The notes under the pieces were generated by a model. It worked only from the letters and a program-made list of their open reading frames with translations, was not told the DNA's origin and made no database searches. Shown piece by piece: positions 7,964 to 16,408 of a DNA stretch of 64,000 bases (position 1 is the stretch's first letter; the number at the start of each line of letters is the position of its first letter). The stretch lies in the NCBI GenBank assembly GCA_019416685.1, contig DXWV01000028.1, positions 23,183 through 87,182 on the forward strand. The letters run 5' to 3'. This DNA is from Bacteroides sp. (GTDB taxonomy: Bacteria > Bacteroidota > Bacteroidia > Bacteroidales > Bacteroidaceae). The position numbers and the translations under genes are program-made.

Positions 7964-10823
7964 AATTTCTTATATCGGAATGCAGACGCAAGAGGTGGCT
8001 ATTAAACCGAGTCTGAGAATATTCCTAAAGTCTGATTCACAGATGATTGACGAGGTAATGGTGGTTGCTTATGGTACAACAAAGAAATCATCATTTACGG
8101 GAGCTGCTTCTACGGTAAGCGGAGATAAAGTATTGAAAGATATTCCTGTAACTTCATTCGAAGAGGCATTAGCAGGATCAACCCCGGGACTTACGGTGAA
8201 CTCAACAAGTGGGCAGCCCGGAGCTGGTTTACAAATCAGAGTTCGTGGTACGGGTTCAATGAATGCTTCTAATGATCCGTTGTATGTAATAGATGGAGTT
8301 CCTGTTGTTTCTGGTGATATTGCTGTGTCAGCTGTAAGCGGTGACTCTAAAGCATTTAATGTAATGGCTTCTATTAATCCGAGTGATATTGAAAATATTA
8401 CTGTGTTAAAGGATGCTGCAGCTGCTTCTTTGTATGGTTCACGTGCGGCTAATGGAGTTATTTTGATTACTACCAAGCATGGTAAAGTGGGTAAAACAAG
8501 AATTAACTTCAAAGCGAATTGGGGATTCTCTGATTGGGCAATGAAAAACAGAAAGAATGTGAATGGGCAGCAACGTCATGAGTTAACATACGAAGCATGT
8601 TATAATGAGGCTACTCTGTACGGTATACCCGATGAAAATGGAAACTATAACGGTCCGGCTTCGGATGAAGAGGCAAGAGCTTATGCTCAGGAATATGCTG
8701 ACTTTTATGCAGATTCTAATTATAATGTAGATTGGGAAGATGCTTTTTTCCGGAAACATGGTTCCTCGCAAAATTATGAATTCTCGGCACAGGGTGGAGA
8801 CGAACGTAATTCATTCTTTGCCTCTTTGGCATACAAAAAAGAAGATGGAAAATCCAAAACTTCATCTATAGACGGATTTATCGGACGTGTAAATGCAACT
8901 CACAAATCGGCTGATAACAAATTGCAGATGGGAGCTAACATTTCTTTGTCTAAACAGAATTCTTCGGTAACAAGCGAAGGTACTGCTTATGCTAATCCTT
9001 TCTTTTTGCAGAGCTTCATTTGTACCCCTAATATGCCTATATATGATGAAAACGGGAATTATTATCTGCATCCGGTTTTACAGCAAGTCTTTCCGCATAC
9101 GCACCCTGTAGAAGATATTAATCTGGATAAAAATCAGTCGAAAGTATTCAGAAGCTTTAATAGTTTATGGGCATCTTATGAAATTATTGATGGACTAATT
9201 CTTAAAGAAACTGTAAGTTATGACTATGTTAATAATACATCCATCACTTATTGGCCGGTAAATTCTAATAATGGACAGTTGCTAAATGGACTTGGAGCAA
9301 CTTATCCGTATCAGTATCATAATGTATATTCATCGACAACATTGAATTATGCTAAAACATTCAAAGAAAAGCATAATCTTGATGTACTTGTGGGTTGGGA
9401 TGTAGATGATCGTAAAAAGGAAGCGGTTAGAGCAGCTTCTACCGGTTATCCTCATGATAAATTGCCTGAGTCTGTTAATGCTTCTACTCCGGCAGAAGGT
9501 ATGGCTTATTATACAGAAGACCATTTGTTGTCTTTATTATCACGTGTCAACTACGATTATGATAATAAGTATTACGTTTCGGCAAACTATCGTCGTGATG
9601 GAAGTTCCCGGTTGGGTGCCAACAATCGTTGGGCTAACTTCTGGTCTGTATCTGCAGCATGGAGATTAACGCAGGAGAAATTTATGAAGGACATACATCA
9701 GATTAATGACTTGAAAGTACGTGCTTCCTATGGTATTAATGGAACATTACCCAATTCTCTGTATGAACATCTGAGTTTGTATGGTTACGGTTATAATTAC
9801 CAGGATATTGCCGGTTCTGCTCCTGTATCTGTTCCCAATCCGGATTTGTCATGGGAAAAGAATAAAAACTTTAATATTGGTTTTGATGGTCGTTTCTTTG
9901 ATCGGGTGAGTGTGAGTTTTGACTATTACTCACGTAAGACAACCGATTTGCTGCAAGATGTACCTACTTCTATGGTCGTTGGATTTAAAACGATGCTGAA
10001 AAATGTAGGTGAGATGACCAATAAAGGTGTTGAGGTGGACATCAACGTAGATATTTTCAAAGATACATCTGTGAAATGGACTTCCGGGCTTGCTCTATCA
10101 CACAACAGTAACAAAATCTCCAAGTTGTATGAAGGTAAAGATATTATTGATGGTACGAGTATACTGCGCGAAGGCGAATCTTATTATTCCTGGTGGAGTC
10201 GCGAATGGGCAGGTGTAGATCCGCAAACAGGTGAAGAACTGTGGGTGTTGAATACGAAAAATGCTGATGGTAGTTTGAATAAAGAATTGACTACGGATCC
10301 CGCTAAAGCTCAGCGTGTTATTATAGGCAAACCCGATCCGAAACTTACCGGTGGATGGAGAAATAGTTTCTCTTGGAATGGACTTGAATTGAATATGCTC
10401 TTTAACTTCTCACTTGGAGGAAAGGTATTTGATACAATGAGAACAAGTATTACTGATACAGATGGCTATACAATTTTCTATAACTCTTCTATTGATCAGT
10501 TAGACAGATGGCAAAAGCCCGGTGATAAAACGGATGTTCCAAGACGTATCAACAACTATCAGTACGGTAATTACGGAAGTTCACGTTTTATGAAAGATCT
10601 TAATTATCTTCGTTTGAAGAGCTTGAGTCTCTCCTACACACTTCCTTCAAGATGGACTCGCAAAGCACAAATGGAAAATGTACGTTTGTTTGTGTCGGGA
10701 AGCAATTTGCTGACATGGACTTCTTATAAGAATGTAGATCCGGAGCAACCGATCAATGGTATTCCGACATTTGCATTTCCTACTTTGAGAAGTGTGACAT
10801 TCGGTATTGAAATTGGATTATAA
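7959..10823 (+). CDS. SusC-family transporter lacking its N-terminus (probable silent shufflon cassette)
   Basis: The open frame runs from 7935 (after a TAA) and its SusC-like part starts with SSAKTLQISYIGMQTQEVAI, which is the last third of the carboxypeptidase-regulatory-like domain. The TonB-box region (IDEVMVVAYGT), the plug (NDPLYVIDGVPVVSG, LKDAAAASLYGSRAANG) and the whole barrel up to FGIEIGL are intact. Missing are the signal peptide and roughly 75-100 residues that full-length relatives carry; compare the intact copy at 29255. No credible ATG or promoter precedes it, so as drawn it cannot be exported. The clean break inside a conserved segment, not a frameshift, points to a DNA-shuffling cassette that is expressed when joined to a complete 5' end. 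A plain deletion pseudogene is the alternative. Confidence 0.85.
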   Translation: MQISYIGMQTQEVAIKPSLRIFLKSDSQMIDEVMVVAYGTTKKSSFTGAASTVSGDKVLKDIPVTSFEEALAGSTPGLTVNSTSGQPGAGLQIRVRGTGSMNASNDPLYVIDGVPVVSGDIAVSAVSGDSKAFNVMASINPSDIENITVLKDAAAASLYGSRAANGVILITTKHGKVGKTRINFKANWGFSDWAMKNRKNVNGQQRHELTYEACYNEATLYGIPDENGNYNGPASDEEARAYAQEYADFYADSNYNVDWEDAFFRKHGSSQNYEFSAQGGDERNSFFASLAYKKEDGKSKTSSIDGFIGRVNATHKSADNKLQMGANISLSKQNSSVTSEGTAYANPFFLQSFICTPNMPIYDENGNYYLHPVLQQVFPHTHPVEDINLDKNQSKVFRSFNSLWASYEIIDGLILKETVSYDYVNNTSITYWPVNSNNGQLLNGLGATYPYQYHNVYSSTTLNYAKTFKEKHNLDVLVGWDVDDRKKEAVRAASTGYPHDKLPESVNASTPAEGMAYYTEDHLLSLLSRVNYDYDNKYYVSANYRRDGSSRLGANNRWANFWSVSAAWRLTQEKFMKDIHQINDLKVRASYGINGTLPNSLYEHLSLYGYGYNYQDIAGSAPVSVPNPDLSWEKNKNFNIGFDGRFFDRVSVSFDYYSRKTTDLLQDVPTSMVVGFKTMLKNVGEMTNKGVEVDINVDIFKDTSVKWTSGLALSHNSNKISKLYEGKDIIDGTSILREGESYYSWWSREWAGVDPQTGEELWVLNTKNADGSLNKELTTDPAKAQRVIIGKPDPKLTGGWRNSFSWNGLELNMLFNFSLGGKVFDTMRTSITDTDGYTIFYNSSIDQLDRWQKPGDKTDVPRRINNYQYGNYGSSRFMKDLNYLRLKSLSLSYTLPSRWTRKAQMENVRLFVSGSNLLTWTSYKNVDPEQPINGIPTFAFPTLRSVTFGIEIGL

Positions 10824-10829
10824 TTATTA

Positions 10830-12290
10830 ATGCAAAAAACGAAAATGATGAAAAAATTGAATATACAATCAATCTTTACGACGGTCATTGTAGCGACTTC
10901 CGTATGCCTCACTTCCTGTGATGGATACCTTACTACATTACCTTCTGATTCTTTGGTTAGTGATGGAGCCATTACTACTGCAGAGGATACAAAAACAGCT
11001 TTGAATGGAGCCTATGCAGGATTGATAAGCGTATCTGATAAAGATAACACCAGCTATTATTATTATGGAGTTGATTTTATAGCACGTGCAGAAGTAGGAG
11101 GAGATGATACGCAGACGAACAAAACAAGTGATCGTACAGAACAATACTATCGATACACGTATCGTCAGAATAATGCTCCCGACGATCTTTGGTTTCCTCC
11201 TTATGCAGTTATCAACCGTGTCAATGTATTATTGGAAGCAATAGATAAAGGAGAGGTTCCAATGTCTGATGTGGTTAAGAATTCAAAAGGCGAAGCCTTA
11301 GCCATCCGTGCATTGGCCCATTTCAACTTATTGATAACTTACGGAGCTCCTTATCTGAAAGACAATGGTGCTTCTTTGGGAGTTCCGGTTATAAAGGAGG
11401 TATTAACAGCTGCAGAACTTCCTGCGCGTCAGACTGTAGCTCAAGGGTATGCAGCTGTATTAGAGGATTTAACAGATGCATTGAGCTTTATTGATGAGAA
11501 CAAAAATTACGGTCACTTTAATAGATGGGCTGTAAAAGCATTGTTGGCTCGTGTCAATCTTTATAAAGGTGATTATGAAGCTGCTTATGGCTATGCGAAA
11601 GACGTAGTGGAGAATGGACCTTATGAACTGATTAAAAATTCAGATTATGTAGATTCGTGGAAACTGGAAGAAACGAGTGAATCTATTTTTGATTTGGCTT
11701 TATCCAGTACGACCTATGCAGGAGGCCGTGAACTTTGGGGAGCTGTGGTTGCTCCTTCTGAGTACGGAGCTGTTGTGGCCACTAAGGATTTTCTTGATTT
11801 GTTGAATGAAGATCCTAATGATGTGCGTTTAGGTTTATTGATTACGGATAAAAATGGCACAAAGCGTACTATTAATAAATATCCGGGACGTGCGGGTTCA
11901 GTAGCAGTTAATAATGTACGCGTACTTCGTTTGTCTGATATCTATTTAATTGGTGCTGAAGCTGCATTGAAGAAAGCTGCTCCGGATCAGACATTGGCGG
12001 ACGATTACTTATATAAGATTCAGAGTCGTGCCAATTCTGCGGCTGTAAAAACTACAGCGACATTGGATTTGATAATGAAAGAGCGTCGTAAAGAGTTGGT
12101 GTTGGAAGGACACCGTTTATATGATGTACTTCGTCAAGGTATCGAAATCACTCGTAAAGGTGGAAATCATTTCCTGAATGCAACTGACCTGGTGACAGTT
12201 AACTGGAATGATTATCGTACCGTTATGCCGATACCACAGGCTGAAATAGATGCTAACACAAATATTCAGCAAAATCCGGAGTATAATTAA
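10830..12290 (+). CDS. SusD/RagB-family surface lipoprotein
   Basis: A 486-residue SusD homologue; ATGs at 10845 and 10848 are alternative starts. The signal peptide ends in LTSC-D, followed by GYLTTLPSDSL. The C-terminal signatures MKERRKELVLEGHRLYDVLR and YRTVMPIPQAEIDANTNIQQ are present. It lies 7 bp behind the truncated SusC and is its cognate lid. The coding sequence is intact, which argues that the SusC upstream is silent rather than decaying. Confidence 0.93.
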   Translation: MQKTKMMKKLNIQSIFTTVIVATSVCLTSCDGYLTTLPSDSLVSDGAITTAEDTKTALNGAYAGLISVSDKDNTSYYYYGVDFIARAEVGGDDTQTNKTSDRTEQYYRYTYRQNNAPDDLWFPPYAVINRVNVLLEAIDKGEVPMSDVVKNSKGEALAIRALAHFNLLITYGAPYLKDNGASLGVPVIKEVLTAAELPARQTVAQGYAAVLEDLTDALSFIDENKNYGHFNRWAVKALLARVNLYKGDYEAAYGYAKDVVENGPYELIKNSDYVDSWKLEETSESIFDLALSSTTYAGGRELWGAVVAPSEYGAVVATKDFLDLLNEDPNDVRLGLLITDKNGTKRTINKYPGRAGSVAVNNVRVLRLSDIYLIGAEAALKKAAPDQTLADDYLYKIQSRANSAAVKTTATLDLIMKERRKELVLEGHRLYDVLRQGIEITRKGGNHFLNATDLVTVNWNDYRTVMPIPQAEIDANTNIQQNPEYN

Positions 12291-12347
12291 GTTGGAATTC
12301 TAGCCATACATAATAGAGTGGCTATAATTATAAATAAAGTGTTTTGG

Positions 12348-12383
12348 GAGGTCGTTCTTGTGAAAGAATGACCTCTATTTTTC
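12348..12383 (+). terminator. Strong terminator after the second SusCD pair
   Basis: Perfect 12-bp stem GAGGTCGTTCTT / AAGAATGACCTC with a GTGA loop, followed by a T-rich tail (TATTTTT). Confidence 0.9.
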
Positions 12384-12439
12384 CTTATCTAATGCAAAAG
12401 TATGTAGGATTGATATTCTGTTTAAATAAATTGATGTAT

Positions 12440-12447
12440 TATATTTG
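12440..12447 (+). promoter_or_regulatory. Bacteroides -7 box for the C10 protease
   Basis: TATATTTG matches the TAnnTTTG consensus and lies 35 bp before the ATG at 12482. No clear -33 TTTG was found at the usual distance. The position rules out the longer frame that begins at 12344. Confidence 0.5.
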
Positions 12448-12481
12448 TGGCGTTACAAACCACTCTCAAAATAAGGTGCTT

Positions 12482-14332
12482 ATGAAACGTAATCTATTCT
12501 GGCTCTTTTTATTCACTTTCTCTTTATCATGGGCAGACAATGTACCTGCGTCAAAAGCAGAACAACTGGCTCGTAACTTCTTTGGAATTCACGAAACTAC
12601 CCGGGCAGGTGGTAGTATGCAACTGGAGTATATCTGGGATGGTGAGGATGTACAAACACGTACAACGACCTCATCACCAGCCTTTCATGTTTTTAATCGT
12701 ACACCGGAAGGAGGTTTTATCATTATTGCGGGTGATGATGTAGCATCTCCTGTACTGGCTTATAGTGATACCGGAGAATTTGGAGTAGAAAATATGCCTT
12801 CCAATCTACAGGGGTGGATGCGATATTACCGTGAACAGATTAACTGGGCCAGAGAACAGCATATAACTCCGTCTGAATCGGTTATGAAACTTTGGGAACA
12901 ATTGCAACGCGGGGCTTTAGCTGATGATGCAGAAAAAGAGGTTTTATTGAATACAGCTCTTTGGAATCAGAATGCTCCTTATAATAACTTATGCCCCAAA
13001 ATATCCGGAAGTTCTACTCCTACAGGTTGTGTTGCAACTGCGCTGGCTATTGTGATGAAATACAATCGTTGGCCGGATCAGGGAAGCGGCGGGACATGTA
13101 CTTATACTCCTTCCAAATATGGAAGTCAGTTATCTGTAACCTATAATGTTCCATATCAGTGGGATAAAATGTTGAATGTATATGAGATAGGAAAGTATGT
13201 AGGCACGCAAGCTGATGCTGTAGCAACATTGATGTATCACTGTGGGGTGATGTCGCAGATGGAATATGCGCCAAATGGAAGTGGAGCCTTCACTTTGATA
13301 GCAGCAAGGGGAATGATAGAGTATATGAAATATGATAAAAGTATGGCTGTATTGCAACGGGAGTGGTATACGGATGATGAGTGGGACGCTTTATTGAAAC
13401 AAGAGTTGGACGAAGGACGGCTTGTGATCTATGGTGGCAGTAATTCCAAAAGAGAAGGACATCAGTTCGTTTTTGATGGTTACAAGGCTAATAGATATCA
13501 TGTTAACTGGGGATGGGGCGGCATAGCCAATGGATATTATTTATTATCTACTTTGGAGCCCGATCAGCAGGGTATCGGAGGTAATTCAGGGGGAGGATTT
13601 TCGATAGGGCAAGATGCTGTAGTCGGTATAAAGAAAGCCGAATCCGGTTCCGGTTATCGTGATTTGCTCTATTTTTTTGATGGAACAACAAGTTCCGGAG
13701 AAGCTTTTGCCGGATTGACAACTACAGAGACTAATTTTCGTCTTAACACTTCGTTTAAGGTGAAAGCCGGATTTATAACGAATGCCGGTCTTCGTGACTT
13801 TTCCGGAATCGTAGCTTTGGCTTTGGTAGATAAACAGGGAAAGGTGAAACAACTTATATCGGATTCTAAAAATATTGACCTGAGTGCGATGAATGCAGCA
13901 GGGAAAATATCAGGTAATGGAGTTATTTTTTCTTGTAAAATTACTGAGACACTTGTTGGAGGCGATCGGATCAGGATGGTGTACAGAGCCGGAGATAATC
14001 AGAATGATTTTGAGTGGGAAAGCGTAAAAGGAGGAAGCGAAGTCTCTACGGAGATTCTTGTCAAGGAAGATTTGACAGGAATAAATCATGTTGAACAAGA
14101 TGATATAGTACCCGTTACAGTTATATGTAGGGACGATCAAATCATAGTGAAATCTTCTGTCGCAATGACCAGACTGATGATTTATGATATGCAAGGACAT
14201 TTGTTGGAAGGGACAGAATGCCATGAAAATATGGAATTTAGCCTGTCTTGTAAAGATTATATTCCGGGTATATATTTTTTGAGAGCCATTACTACAGAAG
14301 GAGTTGGTAGTAATAAATTTGTGATAAAGTGA
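12482..14332 (+). CDS. Secreted C10-family (streptopain-like) cysteine protease
   Basis: A protein of 616 residues from the ATG at 12482; the frame is open from 12344, but that stretch holds a terminator and a promoter box. A signal peptide (MKRNLFWLFLFTFSLSWA) is followed by a propeptide with the inhibitory SKAEQLARNFFG start seen in this family. The catalytic Cys183 is in TPTGCVATALAIVMKYNRWP and the catalytic His327 in REGHQFVFDGY, followed by the NWGWGG motif. The C-terminus (about 545-616) is a Por secretion-tail-like beta-sandwich ending in SNKFVIK. It should be a zymogen that is exported and cleaves host or dietary protein, perhaps feeding the neighbouring SusCD pair; its own terminator and promoter give it independent control. 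Confidence 0.92.
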   Translation: MKRNLFWLFLFTFSLSWADNVPASKAEQLARNFFGIHETTRAGGSMQLEYIWDGEDVQTRTTTSSPAFHVFNRTPEGGFIIIAGDDVASPVLAYSDTGEFGVENMPSNLQGWMRYYREQINWAREQHITPSESVMKLWEQLQRGALADDAEKEVLLNTALWNQNAPYNNLCPKISGSSTPTGCVATALAIVMKYNRWPDQGSGGTCTYTPSKYGSQLSVTYNVPYQWDKMLNVYEIGKYVGTQADAVATLMYHCGVMSQMEYAPNGSGAFTLIAARGMIEYMKYDKSMAVLQREWYTDDEWDALLKQELDEGRLVIYGGSNSKREGHQFVFDGYKANRYHVNWGWGGIANGYYLLSTLEPDQQGIGGNSGGGFSIGQDAVVGIKKAESGSGYRDLLYFFDGTTSSGEAFAGLTTTETNFRLNTSFKVKAGFITNAGLRDFSGIVALALVDKQGKVKQLISDSKNIDLSAMNAAGKISGNGVIFSCKITETLVGGDRIRMVYRAGDNQNDFEWESVKGGSEVSTEILVKEDLTGINHVEQDDIVPVTVICRDDQIIVKSSVAMTRLMIYDMQGHLLEGTECHENMEFSLSCKDYIPGIYFLRAITTEGVGSNKFVIK

Positions 14333-14363
14333 TTGTTTTGGGAGCGTATTTCTGATTATATTG

Positions 14364-14418
14364 AACCGGCAAGTTTGAGATAAATGGCATTCTCACTTGC
14401 CGGTTTTGCTTTTTATTA
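14364..14418 (+). terminator. Terminator after the C10 protease
   Basis: AACCGGCAAGT pairs with ACTTGCCGGTT and the stem continues inward through GAGA/TCTC. It is followed by TTGCTTTTTA. Confidence 0.85.
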
Positions 14419-14450
14419 CTATTTTTGTTTAAAATCGTGAAACCAGTTGT

Positions 14451-14987
14451 ATGAAACAAAGCTTTTATTTATCAGTATGTATGTGTATAGTGCTGTTGGC
14501 AGGTGCTTGCCGTACTCCGGGTATTCAACCACAAAAGAATCAGAAAATGGATAGTCAGAAAATAATAACAACTACTTCTCCTAAAGGTGGAACGGCCTCT
14601 GTAAGCTCTCCTCCTGTGTATATTTATAAAACGAGGGAGGACTACTCACACCTGGTTCCGGTTATCATGAATGATGCCCGTTCCACTATTGTTTCTTATC
14701 CACACCCGCGTGACCTTCGTATTGGTGACAAACTGTGTTTGCCTACACTTCTTGAAAAAGGCTATTGGCTGGACAATAGGGGCATTGGCCGGAATGTTGT
14801 CTTTCTTTCCTATACATACGAGGAGTATAGTCAATTGGCCAGTGCACCCTCTATGGAGGAATTGATGACACATATTCATGATAAACATCCTTTGACAGAA
14901 TGGCATGAATGTGGACGCCGGGCAGATTATAAAAACATTGTTTCTGAATTAAATAAACTTATAGAACAAGGCTTTCTGCAAAAATAA
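14451..14987 (+). CDS. Lipoprotein of unknown function
   Basis: A 178-residue protein with a lipoprotein signal (VLLAGAC-R). After a Ser/Thr-rich linker (about 25-60) there is one small domain containing PHPRDLRIGDKLCLPTLLEK, then a YTYEEYS segment and a C-terminal helix. I do not recognise a family. It ends 39 bp before hflX with a promoter box in between, so it may be read together with or separately from that gene. Confidence 0.75.
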   Translation: MKQSFYLSVCMCIVLLAGACRTPGIQPQKNQKMDSQKIITTTSPKGGTASVSSPPVYIYKTREDYSHLVPVIMNDARSTIVSYPHPRDLRIGDKLCLPTLLEKGYWLDNRGIGRNVVFLSYTYEEYSQLASAPSMEELMTHIHDKHPLTEWHECGRRADYKNIVSELNKLIEQGFLQK

Positions 14988-14990
14988 CTA

Positions 14991-14998
14991 TATATTTG
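14991..14998 (+). promoter_or_regulatory. Bacteroides -7 box for hflX
   Basis: TATATTTG, an exact TAnnTTTG match, 28 bp upstream of the hflX ATG. No convincing -33 box at 19-21 bp distance. Confidence 0.5.
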
Positions 14999-15026
14999 CG
15001 CACATTATTATAGATAAGAATAAAGA

Positions 15027-16292
15027 ATGAAAGAATTTGTAATCTCCGAAGCTCAGGTCGAAACAGCGGTACTCGTAGGACTCATCACGCAGACGCAGGA
15101 TGAACGTAAGACGAAAGAATACCTTGACGAGCTGGAATTCCTTGCCGAGACGGCTGGGGCGGAAGTTGTGAAAAAGTTTACCCAGAAGTTGCCGACAGCC
15201 AATTCTGTAACTTATGTGGGAAAAGGAAAACTGGAAGAGATAAAGGAATATATCCTAAACGAAGAAGAAAACGAACGGGAAGTAGGAATGGTCATTTTTG
15301 ATGATGAACTTTCTGCTAAACAGATACGTAATATTGAAGCAGAGCTGAAGGTTAAGATATTAGATCGTACTTCACTTATTCTCGATATATTTGCTATGCG
15401 TGCTCAGACTGCCAATGCTAAAACACAGGTGGAACTGGCGCAGTATAAATACATGTTGCCTCGTTTGCAACGTTTGTGGACTCACCTTGAACGCCAGGGT
15501 GGTGGTTCCGGTTCGGGTAGCGGTAAAGGAGGTTCGGTAGGACTTCGTGGTCCGGGTGAAACGCAGCTTGAAATGGACCGCCGTATTATCCTCAATCGTA
15601 TGTCATTGCTCAAGGAGCGTCTGACTGAGATTGACAAACAAAAGTCTACACAACGTAAGAATCGTGGACGTATGATTCGTGTGGCTCTTGTTGGATATAC
15701 CAATGTAGGAAAGTCAACCATAATGAATCTTTTGGCCAAGAGCGAAGTGTTTGCAGAGAATAAGCTTTTTGCTACGCTCGATACTACAGTGCGTAAGGTG
15801 ATTATAGAAAATCTACCTTTTTTGTTGTCCGATACTGTAGGCTTTATTCGTAAATTGCCTACAGACCTCGTAGACTCTTTCAAGTCTACTCTTGACGAGG
15901 TGCGTGAAGCCGACCTGCTACTACATGTTGTAGACATTTCTCATCCCGGCTTTGAAGAACAGATTGAAGTGGTGAATAAAACACTGGCTGATATAGGTGG
16001 TGCCGGAAAACCAATGATATTAATTTTTAATAAAATAGACGCTTATACTTATATAGAAAAAGCGGCTGACGACCTTACCCCCAAAACAAAGGAAAACTTA
16101 ACACTCGAAGAACTGATGAAGACGTGGATGGCTAAAATGGAGGATAATTGCCTCTTTATTTCCGCCCGCGAACGAATCAACATAGAAGAACTGAAGAGTG
16201 TTGTTTATAAACGCGTAAAAGAACTACACGTACAAAAGTATCCCTATAATGATTTTCTTTATCAGACTTACGAGGAAGAGGAAGAAGAATAA
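15027..16292 (+). CDS. hflX: GTPase HflX
   Basis: A 421-residue protein with the HflX layout: N-terminal domain with the TYVGKGKLEEI segment, a coiled linker, a glycine-rich loop (GGGSGSGSGKGG) before LRGPGETQLEMDRR, then the G domain with G1 at residues 223-230 (GYTNVGKS), G3 DTVG and G4 FNKID. HflX binds the 50S subunit and splits stalled or heat-damaged ribosomes. The C-terminus ends in an acidic tail (YEEEEEE). It is followed within 7 bp by a long inverted repeat that separates it from the DUF4954 gene. Confidence 0.96.
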   Translation: MKEFVISEAQVETAVLVGLITQTQDERKTKEYLDELEFLAETAGAEVVKKFTQKLPTANSVTYVGKGKLEEIKEYILNEEENEREVGMVIFDDELSAKQIRNIEAELKVKILDRTSLILDIFAMRAQTANAKTQVELAQYKYMLPRLQRLWTHLERQGGGSGSGSGKGGSVGLRGPGETQLEMDRRIILNRMSLLKERLTEIDKQKSTQRKNRGRMIRVALVGYTNVGKSTIMNLLAKSEVFAENKLFATLDTTVRKVIIENLPFLLSDTVGFIRKLPTDLVDSFKSTLDEVREADLLLHVVDISHPGFEEQIEVVNKTLADIGGAGKPMILIFNKIDAYTYIEKAADDLTPKTKENLTLEELMKTWMAKMEDNCLFISARERINIEELKSVVYKRVKELHVQKYPYNDFLYQTYEEEEEE

Positions 16293-16298
16293 TTATTC

Positions 16299-16398
16299 AA
16301 TGTGTCAATATGCCAATGTGCCAATGGCCATGCGGTATATTGCTACTTAATATTGCACAACTAATTGGCATATTGGCACATTGGCACATTGACACATT
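16299..16398. repeat. Long hairpin with arms of tandem 8-bp repeats (hflX-DUF4954 gap)
   Basis: The 27-nt arms 16299-16325 and 16372-16398 are inverted copies with one mismatch. Each arm is built from repeated octamers (TGTCAATA, TGCCAATG, TGCCAATG on the left; ATTGGCAC twice and ATTGACAC on the right). It starts 7 bp after the hflX stop and ends 10 bp before the next ATG. Similar elements of unrelated sequence occur at 45086 and 51771. Confidence 0.85.
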
Positions 16399-16408
16399 AT
16401 TTAAGTTT

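Noticed and set aside
12344..12481. N-terminal extension of the C10 protease
   Set aside because: The first 46 codons cover a perfect terminator hairpin and a promoter box, and the signal peptide begins only at 12482.
15482..15937. 151-codon minus-strand frame in hflX
   Set aside because: It lies fully inside the conserved G domain of hflX on the other strand, with Arg/Ser-rich shadow composition.
16310..16408. N-terminal extension of the DUF4954 protein
   Set aside because: The 33 codons are only the inverted octamer repeat; the protein family starts at MGKNYRRL.
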